30,043 bases of DNA from an uncultured Mycoplasmatota bacterium (GTDB lineage: Bacteria; Bacillota_I; Bacilli_A; RF39; UBA660): contig CAMMYS010000039.1 of assembly GCA_946528555.1 (NCBI GenBank), forward strand, positions 1 to 30,043, read 5' to 3'. This document shows, in pieces, positions 1 through 8,606 of this stretch. Numbering within the stretch: position 1 is the first letter of the stretch; the number at the start of each line of letters is the position of its first letter. Both the position numbers and the translations under genes were made by a program. The notes under the pieces were generated by a model. That model saw only the letters and a program-made list of their open reading frames with translations, had not been told where the DNA came from and did no database searches.

Positions 1-800
1 GAAGTCATACTTCCAGTTGAACCTTCTCCACCATTAAATACTACTGTATAGTATTTTCTTATAAATTTAGAGAAAGCTTCTACATATGGTTTTGTTTCTT
101 TTCCAGTAAATATTCCTCCACCTGTTTTATCTTGAGATATTTTTCCATCACAATTAATTGCTTGAATTTCAGAGCCAAGTGTATTTGTTGCCCATGCTCC
201 TTCATAATAATTGTTTTCTCTATATGGTATTATTACTTCACTTATTTCATTATGCAAATTATTATCTTTAAACCAGCCATCATTGTATTTTAAATATATA
301 ATTTTTAGATTGTAATCTGCTTTAATTGTACCTTTATTTTGAAGTCTAAGTATAAACTTTTGATGATTTTGGACAGCAGTTACTTCACAGGCTTGTGCTG
401 CCTCTTCATCTGATAATTCTATTACATCTTCTTTGGAATAGTTTCCTAAAAAGTCACCTACTCCTACTATACAAAACTCTGCATTTGACATTTTAAAAGC
501 TGTTACTTTTCCATCACTATCTAATCTAATTGTATAGTTTAAATCACTTGCTTCTGCTAGTGATAATGGATTTGTTGAACTATCTTTTTCTTGCTCAATA
601 AGTCCTATTTTATTTCCCTTTGTTCTTTCTGTTACATATTTATCTGTTGATGCATTATATATTGTTTTTGCTTCATTTATAAATGATATTTTTTTAGCAT
701 CTTTATAATTTTTAAGTACATTTGGTAATACTAAAAGAACTAGAAGTCCTAGGACTGCTATTACTGCCATCATTTCTACTAAAGTGAATCCTTTTTTCAT
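1..800 (-). CDS. Type IV pilin-like/pseudopilin protein, 3' end outside window
   Basis: The reading frame starts at an ATG at 800 and stays open for 266 codons to the window edge, so the protein is C-terminally incomplete. The N-terminus is a class III prepilin signal, MKKGFTLVEMMAVIAVLGLL: short basic leader, Gly4 before the cleavage site, Phe at +1 and Glu at +5 of the mature protein, then a hydrophobic helix to about residue 27. A prepilin peptidase would cut after Gly4, and the helix would pack into a type IV pilus or pseudopilus. The rest is a soluble extracellular domain with two well-spaced cysteines (around residues 118 and 144). Near the window edge, YYTVVFNGGEGSTGSM resembles the start of Listeria-Bacteroides (InlB B-type) repeats. 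The ribosome site AGGTGAAG precedes the start. No other pilus gene is visible. The prepilin class is clear; the exact pilus role is not. Confidence 0.85.
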   Translation of the reverse strand, partial: MKKGFTLVEMMAVIAVLGLLVLLVLPNVLKNYKDAKKISFINEAKTIYNASTDKYVTERTKGNKIGLIEQEKDSSTNPLSLAEASDLNYTIRLDSDGKVTAFKMSNAEFCIVGVGDFLGNYSKEDVIELSDEEAAQACEVTAVQNHQKFILRLQNKGTIKADYNLKIIYLKYNDGWFKDNNLHNEISEVIIPYRENNYYEGAWATNTLGSEIQAINCDGKISQDKTGGGIFTGKETKPYVEAFSKFIRKYYTVVFNGGEGSTGSMT

Positions 801-831
801 ATACTTCACCTATTATAATCTTATCATAAAT

Positions 832-857
832 AAAAAAGCACTTAAAGTGCTTTTTTT
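832..857 (-). terminator. Intrinsic terminator after the gap operon
   Basis: A 10-bp perfect stem (AAAAAAGCAC with GTGCTTTTTT) closes a 5-nt loop, and on the minus strand a run of U residues follows. It overlaps the stop codon of the 42-residue membrane protein at 856-858 and separates the nucleoside kinase-gap transcript from the pilin gene. Confidence 0.8.
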
Positions 858-984
858 ATTTTCCAAATGAAAACAAAAAGTAGATAGCTATAGCTGTAGA
901 CACTAGCATTACTGTTATTGATAGAATTGTGAATGAATCAAATTCTATTTTATTCTTTTCTTTTTTTGTTTTCTTTTCTTCCAT
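856..984 (-). CDS. Small single-pass membrane protein, 42 aa
   Basis: This short frame encodes MEEKKTKKEKNKIEFDSFTI followed by a hydrophobic stretch (about residues 18-40) and a Gly-Lys end: a basic cytoplasmic N-terminal tail and one transmembrane helix. Two features argue it is real. It has a ribosome site (AGGTGA) at proper distance, formed partly from the gap stop codon only 7 bases upstream, which implies translational coupling. It also fills the gap exactly between gap and the operon terminator. The sequence matches no family I recognise. A small regulatory subunit or a SecG-like small membrane protein are both possible. SecG normally has two helices, and only one is visible here, so I do not assign that name. 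Confidence 0.7.
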   Translation of the reverse strand: MEEKKTKKEKNKIEFDSFTILSITVMLVSTAIAIYFLFSFGK

Positions 985-991
985 ACTTCAC

Positions 992-1990
992 CTACATAAA
1001 TAATTTCATTGTTCTAATCATTTGAGCAGTATAACCAACTTCATTATCATACCATGCTACTACTTTAACTAATTGTTTTCCATCTGCTTCAACAACATTA
1101 GTTAAAAGTCCATCTACCATACCACCACATTGTTCTCCTATTATATCAGAACTTACTAGTGGTTCACTAGAATATCTTAATGTTTTACTTTGATTATTAA
1201 AGAATGCTTTATTTATTTCTTCTTTAGTAACATTCCTTTCTAATTCTAAAGTTACATCTACTACACTTCCATCACCTACTGGTACTCTAAATGCATTTCC
1301 ATCCATTTTACCATTTAAATGTGGAATTACTTTTCCTATTTGACTAGCAGCTCCAGTACTTGTTGGAATAATATTTAATGATGCTGCTCTACCACGTCTT
1401 GAATAAATACCTTTTTTATGAGCAATATCTAATGTTTCTTGATCATTTGTCATTGCATGTACTGTTGTCATAAATCCCTTAACAATATGGAATTTATCAT
1501 CTACTACTTTTAATACAGGTGCTAAACAATTTGTTGTACAAGATGCTGCACTTATTATTTTATCCTTTTTATTTAAAGTTTTATGATTAACACCATATAC
1601 TATTGTTTTAGCATCATCTTTAGCAGGAGCACTAATAATAACATGCTTAGCTCCAGCATCTATATGTGCTTGGCATGCTTCTTTAGAAGTAAATGCACCA
1701 GTACATTCAAGTACTACATCTACTTTTAGTTTACCCCAAGGTAATTTTGAAGGATCTTCTTCTGCAAATACTTTAATTTTTTTACCTTTAACAATCAATC
1801 CTTCATCATCATATCCTATTTTAGTTTTTAATGTTCTATGAGATGAATCATATTTATAAAGGTAAGCTAATTGTTCATTACCTGGTGTTCTATTATTAAT
1901 TGCTACTACTTGAACATCTTTGTCATCTTGTAATAATCTAAGTGCTACTCTACCTATTCGACCAAACCCATTAATTGCTACTCTAAGCAT
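992..1990 (-). CDS. gap: Glyceraldehyde-3-phosphate dehydrogenase, type I
   Basis: At 332 residues this is a normal-length phosphorylating GAPDH, which interconverts glyceraldehyde 3-phosphate and 1,3-bisphosphoglycerate in cytoplasmic glycolysis. The Rossmann motif NGFGRIGR lies at residues 7-14, and the catalytic cysteine is Cys151 in SAASCTTNCLAP. The phosphate-binding histidine sits in TTVHAMTNDQ, and the WYDNEVGY signature is near the C-terminus. The residue after the second Rossmann strand, usually Asp in NAD enzymes (IND), is Asn here (AINNRTPG, Asn32-Asn33), followed by Arg34. This may relax selectivity towards NADP. AGGAGG precedes the ATG. The gene follows the nucleoside kinase by 14 bases and overlaps in control with the small membrane gene below. 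No other gap gene is in the window, so glycolytic versus anabolic use cannot be decided. Confidence 0.97.
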   Translation of the reverse strand: MLRVAINGFGRIGRVALRLLQDDKDVQVVAINNRTPGNEQLAYLYKYDSSHRTLKTKIGYDDEGLIVKGKKIKVFAEEDPSKLPWGKLKVDVVLECTGAFTSKEACQAHIDAGAKHVIISAPAKDDAKTIVYGVNHKTLNKKDKIISAASCTTNCLAPVLKVVDDKFHIVKGFMTTVHAMTNDQETLDIAHKKGIYSRRGRAASLNIIPTSTGAASQIGKVIPHLNGKMDGNAFRVPVGDGSVVDVTLELERNVTKEEINKAFFNNQSKTLRYSSEPLVSSDIIGEQCGGMVDGLLTNVVEADGKQLVKVVAWYDNEVGYTAQMIRTMKLFM

Positions 1991-2004
1991 TTTCTTTTTT
2001 CCTC

Positions 2005-3654
2005 CTATTCATAATAACTATTACCAATAAATTCTCTAAGTACACTTACATTTGGTACATAATCACTTGGTATATTTAAAAATCCTTTTAAGAACTTTAG
2101 AATTCTAATTGCCTCTTCATAATTTGATGAACTCTTATCAATTGAATATAAAAGTGGTTCTGCATATGTTTTTAATACCCCGATTTCATATGCTAATGAT
2201 GTATTAACAATCATATCAGCTTCTCTTTGATGAGGATAAACAAAATTACTTTCACTTGCTCTCATACTAGCCCAGTTTGTAAGTGTAGCTTCTGCACTGT
2301 ATCCTCTAGTTCTATAATCTCTTACTAATCTTCTTAATAATCTTACATCAGTTGTAGGCATATGATTATGTCTATCTAATCTAACTGGTGTAAATGGACT
2401 AATATATAGTCTTAATTTATTTTTCTTAGGTATTGCATGATTTAATTTTTCACTAATAGCATGTAAACCTTCAACAACTAATATTTGATTTTTTTCTAAT
2501 TTAACAGGTGGTTTTTTATATTCCTTCTTTCCTGTTATGAAATTAAATGTTGGCATTGACACTGCTTTACCATCTAATAAAGCTTTCATTTGAGTATTAA
2601 ATAATTTAACATCTAATGCTTCAACGCATTCAAATTCATATGTTCCATCAGGTTTCTTAGGAGTATCTTCTCTTTCTAAGAAATAATCATCAGTTGAAAT
2701 AACAAATGCATCTTTACCCATTGCCTTTAAATACATTGATATTTTTTTAGATGTAGTTGTTTTTCCACTTGAAGATGGTCCTGAAATAAATATTGATTTA
2801 ATTGTTTTACTTATTGCAACCTTATTAGCTATATCACATAATGCTTGATTATATAAAAGTTCATTTTGTTGAATAAAATCAGATATTTTTCCTTCAACAA
2901 TCATCTTATTTAAATCACCAGCATATTTTACACCAATTCCTGATAATTTTTTTTCGTATTCTTTAAACGCTTCTAATACTTTTGGTATTGAAACAAATTT
3001 AGGTACAACATTATCAATTGGATAACTTAATGCTACTCCATTAGGAGCTACATAAGATAAATCAAATCTCTTAAGTAAACCTGTTGATGGTGGCATTACA
3101 TAGTAAAAATAATTATATTCATTATCTAATTCATATAATGTTACACTATCATTAGTCATATATGTATAATTAAGTACTTTTTCTTCTTCACCTAAACTAG
3201 CTACATATTCAACAGCATCTTCTCTATCAACATTAACTCTTCTAAATGGAAGATCTCTATTACAAATTTCTTTCATTTTCTTTTTAATATTTAATACAAC
3301 ATCAGAGTTTACATCTTTTTTGATTTGAAGTTCTGTATATATTGCTCTATCAAGAGCATGTTTAATGTTAACTACGCTTTTACTGCCATAAAGTTCTTTA
3401 ACAGCTAAAATATATACATATTGTAATCCTTTAATGTATATTTTTTGACCAATTTTATCACTAGACAAGATATATTTTACATATCCATCTTCTACTATTT
3501 CATAATCAGCATCAACTAGTTCTCCATTTATTCTAAGAGCAATAATTGAAGTATCACCTATTTCTTTTAAAACTTCTCTAACAGTAGTACCTCTATATAT
3601 TTCCATAACTCTGCTGTCTTCAAATACTAGTTTAATATCTTTAACATTTTTCAC
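2005..3654 (-). CDS. Nucleoside (uridine-type) kinase with N-terminal TGS and tRNA-synthetase-like domains
   Basis: About 549 residues. The N-terminal ~65 residues resemble a TGS domain, followed by a region like the second additional domain of threonyl-tRNA synthetase (to about residue 180). The C-terminal half is a uridine kinase/phosphoribulokinase P-loop domain with Walker A GPSSSGKT near residue 295, STDDYF, and VVEGLHA as the Walker B region. The expected reaction is ATP-dependent phosphorylation of a nucleoside such as uridine or cytidine. This domain order is common in Firmicutes nucleoside kinases. Two GTG starts compete: the frame opens at 3663, but GTG at 3654 has a good ribosome site (AAAGGGTGAT, about 6 bases away) and the longer one does not, so 3654 is chosen. 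It is first in its operon, followed by gap. Substrate choice is inferred from the family. Confidence 0.9.
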   Translation of the reverse strand: MKNVKDIKLVFEDSRVMEIYRGTTVREVLKEIGDTSIIALRINGELVDADYEIVEDGYVKYILSSDKIGQKIYIKGLQYVYILAVKELYGSKSVVNIKHALDRAIYTELQIKKDVNSDVVLNIKKKMKEICNRDLPFRRVNVDREDAVEYVASLGEEEKVLNYTYMTNDSVTLYELDNEYNYFYYVMPPSTGLLKRFDLSYVAPNGVALSYPIDNVVPKFVSIPKVLEAFKEYEKKLSGIGVKYAGDLNKMIVEGKISDFIQQNELLYNQALCDIANKVAISKTIKSIFISGPSSSGKTTTSKKISMYLKAMGKDAFVISTDDYFLEREDTPKKPDGTYEFECVEALDVKLFNTQMKALLDGKAVSMPTFNFITGKKEYKKPPVKLEKNQILVVEGLHAISEKLNHAIPKKNKLRLYISPFTPVRLDRHNHMPTTDVRLLRRLVRDYRTRGYSAEATLTNWASMRASESNFVYPHQREADMIVNTSLAYEIGVLKTYAEPLLYSIDKSSSNYEEAIRILKFLKGFLNIPSDYVPNVSVLREFIGNSYYE

Positions 3655-3680
3655 GTTTATCACCCTTTATTATATATATT

Positions 3681-3709
3681 ATAATATCAAATTATTTTAT
3701 AATTGTGAA
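3681..3709 (-). promoter_or_regulatory. Promoter of the nucleoside kinase-gap operon
   Basis: On the minus strand, TTCACA (3704-3709) and TATTAT (3681-3686) are separated by 17 bases, and a TG one base before the -10 makes it an extended -10. It lies between the whiA stop and the kinase start. No terminator is seen after whiA, so read-through may also feed this operon. Confidence 0.6.
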
Positions 3710-3712
3710 CAA

Positions 3713-4642
3713 CTAATCTTTCTTTTCACACTTATCAATAATTTCTTTAATTTTTCTAAATCTATGATTTATACCGCTTTTAGTAATATTCTTTTCTGTT
3801 TCACTACTAATTATATGTGCTAGTTCCTGCATAGAACTTTCAGGATATTTTTCCTTATATATACAAATTGTTTTAATTTTATCATCTAGTAAATCAAAAT
3901 CCGTTATTTCTTTTAATCTAGAAATCATATTTAATTGTTCTTGACTAGCATTTACAATTTTATCTACATTAGCCTGCTCACAATTATTAAGTCTATTTGT
4001 CATATTTTTATGATCTCTATATATTCTAATATCTTCATAATAGAATAATGAATTACTTGCATTAAGAATTCTTATAAAATCACTTATTTTTTCAGCTTCT
4101 TTTATATAAACCATATAATTCTTTTCTCTTTTAATGATTTTACTATTTAAACGTATTTCATTTAATAAATCATTAACAAAGTTAGCTGTATCATAATTAT
4201 TAATAACAAACTCTAAATGATATCTACTTGTCTTAGGATCATTTATACTACCGCATATTTCAAATATACCTCTTAAATAAGCCATCTTGTCTTTATCTTC
4301 ATCTACAAGATAACTTTCTGGTACATATAATCTTTTACCATCTTTTATAATAGATAAATCATTTAATATTAAGTTCTTCTTTTCATCAATAGTTAGTGTA
4401 ACTATCTTATTTTTTCTAAGAGAATTAATTCCACTACTATCCATATCTATTTCAACATGGTATATGTCTTTAATAAGTTTATATATTCTTCTTGCAACAC
4501 TTAAGTTCTCAAGCATTATTTCAAACTTATCATCATATAATTTAACACCTATATTCAATATAGCAGATAACTCAGAAAATTTTTCTGAGTCTGAATATTC
4601 AATAGAACTAATTTCACTTTTAATATTACTTGTAAATGACAT
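3713..4642 (-). CDS. whiA: Sporulation/cell-division regulator WhiA
   Basis: This 309-residue protein matches WhiA in length and layout. An N-terminal part (MSFTSNIKSEI, then SELSAIL) leads to a LAGLIDADG-homing-endonuclease-like fold containing AYLRGIFEICGSINDP around residues 120-138. A C-terminal helix-turn-helix region follows, containing NRLNNCEQANVDKIVNASQE, SSMQELAHIIS and SGINHRFRKIKEI. WhiA is a DNA-binding protein that affects cell division and, in actinobacteria, sporulation; in Bacillus it acts on division and chromosome segregation. In many Firmicutes it sits beside yvcK and rapZ, but here it is the last gene of an FtsEX-M23 hydrolase operon, 9 bases after the second hydrolase. 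That links it to division in this organism. Homology is certain; the regulatory targets are not visible here. Confidence 0.95.
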   Translation of the reverse strand: MSFTSNIKSEISSIEYSDSEKFSELSAILNIGVKLYDDKFEIMLENLSVARRIYKLIKDIYHVEIDMDSSGINSLRKNKIVTLTIDEKKNLILNDLSIIKDGKRLYVPESYLVDEDKDKMAYLRGIFEICGSINDPKTSRYHLEFVINNYDTANFVNDLLNEIRLNSKIIKREKNYMVYIKEAEKISDFIRILNASNSLFYYEDIRIYRDHKNMTNRLNNCEQANVDKIVNASQEQLNMISRLKEITDFDLLDDKIKTICIYKEKYPESSMQELAHIISSETEKNITKSGINHRFRKIKEIIDKCEKKD

Positions 4643-4651
4643 ATATACCCC

Positions 4652-5839
4652 CTACCATCTACTAGAGAATGATCTTCCTTTTGATGGGAAATTAATATAG
4701 TTTCTTGGGTTTACATAACTACTTCCTTGCATAATACCAAAGTGTAAGTGAGGTCCAGTTGTACAATAATCATAACTTTCTCCTCCACCACTTTTACCTA
4801 TTACAGTTCCTACAGTTACAAAATCATTTAATTTAACACTTATAGAATGTAAATGTTGATATACTGAAGTGTATTCCTTACCTTTAATTCTATGCTTAAC
4901 ATAAACCATATTTCCACCACAACTTGAGTTTTTCTTGTTTGGATTAGCTACTTTTACTATTTTACTAACAATTCCTGCTGCACTAGCATATACTGGTGTA
5001 TTAGTAGGAACTCCAATATCTATACCATTGTGCATTCTATAATAATGTAGTGTTGGATGGTATCTTAAACCAAACTCACTAGTTATACTACCTTTAGCAA
5101 TAGGTCTTACAAAACCATCTGCATAAGGCACATCAACACAATCAAGAATCGAAGTCGTTTCAGAACATCCTTTTTCTTTATATAACTTTTCATAAGCTGC
5201 TACTTCTTTTTTACTAGCTTCATAATCAGCTTTAGCGTCTTTATGATCATCTACTAAATCATCCATAGATAAATTATATTTTTTAAGTACTGTATTTAAT
5301 TTAGCAATACTTGCTTCAGATTTATCTATTTGATCAGCAAGCTTAACTTGTTCTTTTTTGTTTTCATCTATTAGAACATACATTTCATCAATTAGTTGAT
5401 CATTATATTCAGTTAATTGTTCAATTACTGCTGAACGATATATAAAATCAGTAAATGATTTAGCTTTGAATATATATTCCATATATACATTTTCACCATC
5501 TGATACTTGTAAGAAATTCAATAAATTATCTATTTCTAATTGTTTATTAGTTATTTCTGTTTCAAGCTCAATTACTTTTTCTTTTGATGTTTTTATATCT
5601 GACTCGCATTGATCTATTTCACCTGCTATATCATCTAATTCTTTTTCTATATTCTTAATATTTTTTTGAACTTGTTGTTGTTTAGCAGCAATAGCATTAA
5701 CATTTGCTTTATCTTTTGCTAATTGATCTTTTAAATCTTTTAAAGATGTTTTACCGCTTGTAGCAGCAAAAACATTACTTGCAAATATGAAAGTAATCAT
5801 TATTGTAAATAAAGTTTTTATACATCTTTTTATAAACAT
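4652..5839 (-). CDS. Secreted M23 murein hydrolase with coiled coil (FtsEX partner), copy 2
   Basis: 395 residues. A signal peptide (cleavage probably after VFAA, about residue 26) is followed by a long coiled coil (about 30-225) and a C-terminal M23/LytM peptidase domain (about 240-380). All zinc and catalytic positions are present: His270 and Asp274 in MHNGIDIG, His329 in YQHLH, and His364/His366 in TGPHLHFG. It should cut peptidoglycan cross-links or stem peptides outside the membrane. The coiled coil shares long matching stretches with the upstream paralogue, for example SFTDFIYRSAV and NLLNFL, which in PcsB/CwlO-type proteins is the part that contacts FtsX. The gene starts 1 base after the paralogue's stop, with AAAGGTGGTAGG just before the ATG. 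The active-site set suggests a working enzyme rather than an EnvC-like activator. Confidence 0.9.
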   Translation of the reverse strand: MFIKRCIKTLFTIMITFIFASNVFAATSGKTSLKDLKDQLAKDKANVNAIAAKQQQVQKNIKNIEKELDDIAGEIDQCESDIKTSKEKVIELETEITNKQLEIDNLLNFLQVSDGENVYMEYIFKAKSFTDFIYRSAVIEQLTEYNDQLIDEMYVLIDENKKEQVKLADQIDKSEASIAKLNTVLKKYNLSMDDLVDDHKDAKADYEASKKEVAAYEKLYKEKGCSETTSILDCVDVPYADGFVRPIAKGSITSEFGLRYHPTLHYYRMHNGIDIGVPTNTPVYASAAGIVSKIVKVANPNKKNSSCGGNMVYVKHRIKGKEYTSVYQHLHSISVKLNDFVTVGTVIGKSGGGESYDYCTTGPHLHFGIMQGSSYVNPRNYINFPSKGRSFSSRW

Positions 5840-5840
5840 C

Positions 5841-7016
5841 CTACCACCTTTGTGAAAATTTCTTTCCTCTTGAAGGGAAATTAACCATTTTTCTTGGATT
5901 AATTGTTGAACTACCAGATGATCCTGGAAGTATCATGAAATGTAGATGTGCTCCAGTTGAGCATCTATCCCATCCACCATTTCTTCTTAAAGTGTAGCCA
6001 CCGCCACCACTTTTACCTATCTCAGTTAGTACTGTTACTTTTTGTCCCATACTTACATTTATAGAAGCTAAATGCATATATCTAGTTCTATAAATTTTTC
6101 CTTTAATACTATGTCTAATTGTTACTATGTTTCCTCCACAAGAACTTCTTCTAGTAATACCTACTACTGTTCCTGAAGCTGCAGCATATACAGGTGAATT
6201 CATAGAAAGTGCTATATCAATTCCACTATGTAATTCTCTACCATGAATAGGACACCTTCTATATCCCCATTCACTTGAAATAGTTCCTTTCTTTGTTGGT
6301 CTTATAAAACCATTAGCTGATTCAACAGTAAGACATGCATCTAATTCAACTGTCTCTTTACAACCATTTTCTTTATAAATAGATTCATAGTAAGCAAGAG
6401 TTCTTTTTCTATCAGCAATAGTATCATCAATATTAGTATGTGCGGTTTCTAAATCTTTTAAACTTACATTATAATTAACAAGTTTCTTTTCTAAAGACTC
6501 AATACTACTCTCACTTTTATCTATTTTTTCATTTAATTCTACTTGTAATTTTTTATTTTCTTCAATTAAATCATACATTTGTGCAATTAAATCATCATTA
6601 TATTGAGTTAATTGTTCAACTACTGCAGATCTATATATAAAATCAGTAAAAGATTTAGATTTAAATATATATTCTAAATATACATTATCTCCATCAGATA
6701 CTTCTAAGAAATTTAATAAATTATCTATTTCTTTTTGTTTAGATTCTATTTCTTCATTTAATTCATCTATTTTTTCTAATAGTTCTTCAATTTCATTTTC
6801 ATATCTTTCAATATCATCTTCTAAAGACTCTATTTCACTATGAGCTCTGCTAATATTATATTGTACATTCTTTTGTTTTTGAATTAAAGCATTCCTATTA
6901 GCTTCATCTCTTGCTAACTCATCTTTAACTTCTTTTAATGTTTTAGCACTTACACCATTTAATAATAGAAAGAAACATAATATACCTATAATTGTATAAT
7001 ATATTTTTTTCATCAT
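5841..7016 (-). CDS. Secreted M23 murein hydrolase with coiled coil (FtsEX partner), copy 1
   Basis: 391 residues: signal peptide ending near GVSA (about residue 24), coiled coil to about residue 225, then an M23 peptidase domain. Metal and catalytic motifs are intact: LHSGIDIA (H-x3-D), RYMHLASI and TGAHLHFMI. Its start overlaps the ftsX stop by four bases (ATGA), so translation is probably coupled. Its product is the expected direct partner of FtsEX, which opens autoinhibited hydrolases at the septum by ATP-driven movement. It is a tandem duplicate of the next gene: the coiled coils and the Trp-containing C-termini (FSQRW here, FSSRW there) match closely, while the segments around the peptidase have drifted (different loops after SSCGGN). 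Function is inferred from family and context. Confidence 0.9.
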   Translation of the reverse strand: MMKKIYYTIIGILCFFLLLNGVSAKTLKEVKDELARDEANRNALIQKQKNVQYNISRAHSEIESLEDDIERYENEIEELLEKIDELNEEIESKQKEIDNLLNFLEVSDGDNVYLEYIFKSKSFTDFIYRSAVVEQLTQYNDDLIAQMYDLIEENKKLQVELNEKIDKSESSIESLEKKLVNYNVSLKDLETAHTNIDDTIADRKRTLAYYESIYKENGCKETVELDACLTVESANGFIRPTKKGTISSEWGYRRCPIHGRELHSGIDIALSMNSPVYAAASGTVVGITRRSSCGGNIVTIRHSIKGKIYRTRYMHLASINVSMGQKVTVLTEIGKSGGGGYTLRRNGGWDRCSTGAHLHFMILPGSSGSSTINPRKMVNFPSRGKKFSQRW

Positions 7017-7912
7017 ATCTTTAAGTACTTTCTAACGGCTCTATAACTACCGAAAGCTCCTACTACTACACCAATAGCAATTAATGTAACAATTATTGTT
7101 TGATATACACTATTTGGTGTTACTAATCTAATAATATCAGTAAATATACGTCCACCCATTTTTTCATATAGGTATTTGTATCCTAAACAACATCCTAATA
7201 TTGGAATAATTGAACCTATAAATCCTAATATTATTCCTTCAAAGAAGAATGGTTGTCTAATAAATGCATTTGATGCTCCAACTAATCTTCTTATTTCTAT
7301 TTCTCTACTTCTTGATTGAATAGTTATTTTAATAGTATTTGAAATCAAGAAAGCTGTTACTAATACTAATGCTGCTACTACTGCATACATTATTTTCTTA
7401 ACTAAATCAAATATCTTAATTAACTCTTCAACAGAACCTTCACCATATTTAACTATATCAACATGTTCAAGTTTTTCAATTTGATCAGCTGTTCTACCAA
7501 TATAATTAATATCATCTACTTTTACTAAGATTGTATCTTGTAAAGGGTTTGTCTCTTCAGTATATTGAGCTAATATACTATTAAATATTTCTGATTCTTC
7601 TTGCATAGATAGCTTAACTTCATTTTTAGATTCAAATTCAGTAGTTTTAACATTATCTAATGCATCTATTGTTTTTCTAACATCTAATATTGTTTCATTA
7701 TCAATTTTTCTTTCAAGAAATACTACTATTGTTAAATCTTCTTCTACACCTTTAGTAAAATAATTAACGTTTTCTGTAAGTAATATACTAAAACCTACTA
7801 ATATTAAAGTTATTGTTATACAAGATATACTAGCCATAGATAATGAAAAGTTTCTAAATACACCTTGAAAGGATTCAATGATATTATTTTTTAATATTCT
7901 AAATGCTTTCAT
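7013..7912 (-). CDS. ftsX: Cell-division ABC transporter permease FtsX
   Basis: 299 residues with the FtsX plan: short cytoplasmic N-terminus (MKAFRILKNNIIESFQGVFR), a first membrane helix at about 22-45, an extracellular loop of about 120 residues, and three further helices (about 172-195, 222-246 and 272-292). The extracellular loop is the part that binds the hydrolase coiled coil in homologues. The segment SRSREIEIRRLVGAS after the second helix is the typical coupling region facing FtsE. The start overlaps the ftsE stop by four bases, and the gene's own TGA overlaps the start of the first M23 hydrolase, so ftsE, ftsX and hydrolase are translated as a unit. Confidence 0.95.
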   Translation of the reverse strand: MKAFRILKNNIIESFQGVFRNFSLSMASISCITITLILVGFSILLTENVNYFTKGVEEDLTIVVFLERKIDNETILDVRKTIDALDNVKTTEFESKNEVKLSMQEESEIFNSILAQYTEETNPLQDTILVKVDDINYIGRTADQIEKLEHVDIVKYGEGSVEELIKIFDLVKKIMYAVVAALVLVTAFLISNTIKITIQSRSREIEIRRLVGASNAFIRQPFFFEGIILGFIGSIIPILGCCLGYKYLYEKMGGRIFTDIIRLVTPNSVYQTIIVTLIAIGVVVGAFGSYRAVRKYLKI

Positions 7913-8598
7913 TCTCTATATCTTCCTTTCATACTATCACTAGCTATCATACCTTTTTTAATACTAATAACTCTTTTCTTCATTTTGTTAACTATTTCCT
8001 TATCATGGGTAGCCATTATTATTGTTGTACCTAGATCTTTATTAATGCCTTCAATAACTCCCATAATTTCCATAGACATATCTGGGTCAAGATTACCAGT
8101 TGGTTCATCGCAAATAAGTATTTTAGGGTCATTTACTATAGCTCTTGCTATACTAACTCTTTGTTGTTCACCACCAGATAAGTTATCAGGATAGCTTCTT
8201 ACTTTATCTTTTAAACCTACTTGTTCAATAGCTTTTAATGTTCTTTTTCTAACTTCATTCTTTGGAAGACCATACACTTCTAAAGCAAAAGCAACATTTT
8301 CGTATACTGTCTTTTTAGGAAGTAATTTATAATCTTGAAATACTACTCCAAGTTTTCTTCTTAATTTATATACTTTTCCATTTCTTAATTTAGCAACATT
8401 AATACCACCAACATATATTTCTCCACTTGTTGGTTTTTCTTGTCTATATAGTAATTTTATAAATGTTGATTTACCACTACCAGATGCTCCGATTACAAAT
8501 ACAAATTCACCTTTTGCTATTGAAACAGATACATCATTTAATGCAGCAACACCATTACTATATCTTTTATATACATTTTTTAATTCTATTAATTGCAT
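7909..8598 (-). CDS. ftsE: Cell-division ABC transporter ATPase FtsE
   Basis: 229 residues, standard FtsE length. Walker A is GASGSGKST at 37-45, the Q-loop is in VVFQDYKLLP, the ABC signature LSGGEQQR is at 140-147, and Walker B ILICDEPTGNLDP begins at 160, followed by the H-loop MATHDKE. With FtsX it forms a complex that does not transport a solute but uses ATP to control murein hydrolases at the division site. It has a strong AGGAGG ribosome site and follows the yitT-like gene by 8 bases. Confidence 0.96.
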   Translation of the reverse strand: MQLIELKNVYKRYSNGVAALNDVSVSIAKGEFVFVIGASGSGKSTFIKLLYRQEKPTSGEIYVGGINVAKLRNGKVYKLRRKLGVVFQDYKLLPKKTVYENVAFALEVYGLPKNEVRKRTLKAIEQVGLKDKVRSYPDNLSGGEQQRVSIARAIVNDPKILICDEPTGNLDPDMSMEIMGVIEGINKDLGTTIIMATHDKEIVNKMKKRVISIKKGMIASDSMKGRYRE

Positions 8599-8606
8599 AT
8601 TTCCTC

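Noticed and set aside
4652..7016. Tandem M23 genes as a misassembled repeat
   Set aside because: The two copies differ throughout at both DNA and protein level, so they are diverged paralogues.
7985..8194. Antisense frame inside ftsE, and similar frames opposite whiA, the YitT gene, the surface proteins and the symporter
   Set aside because: These lie opposite strongly conserved genes, lack ribosome sites and encode low-complexity hydrophobic sequences; they are shadows.
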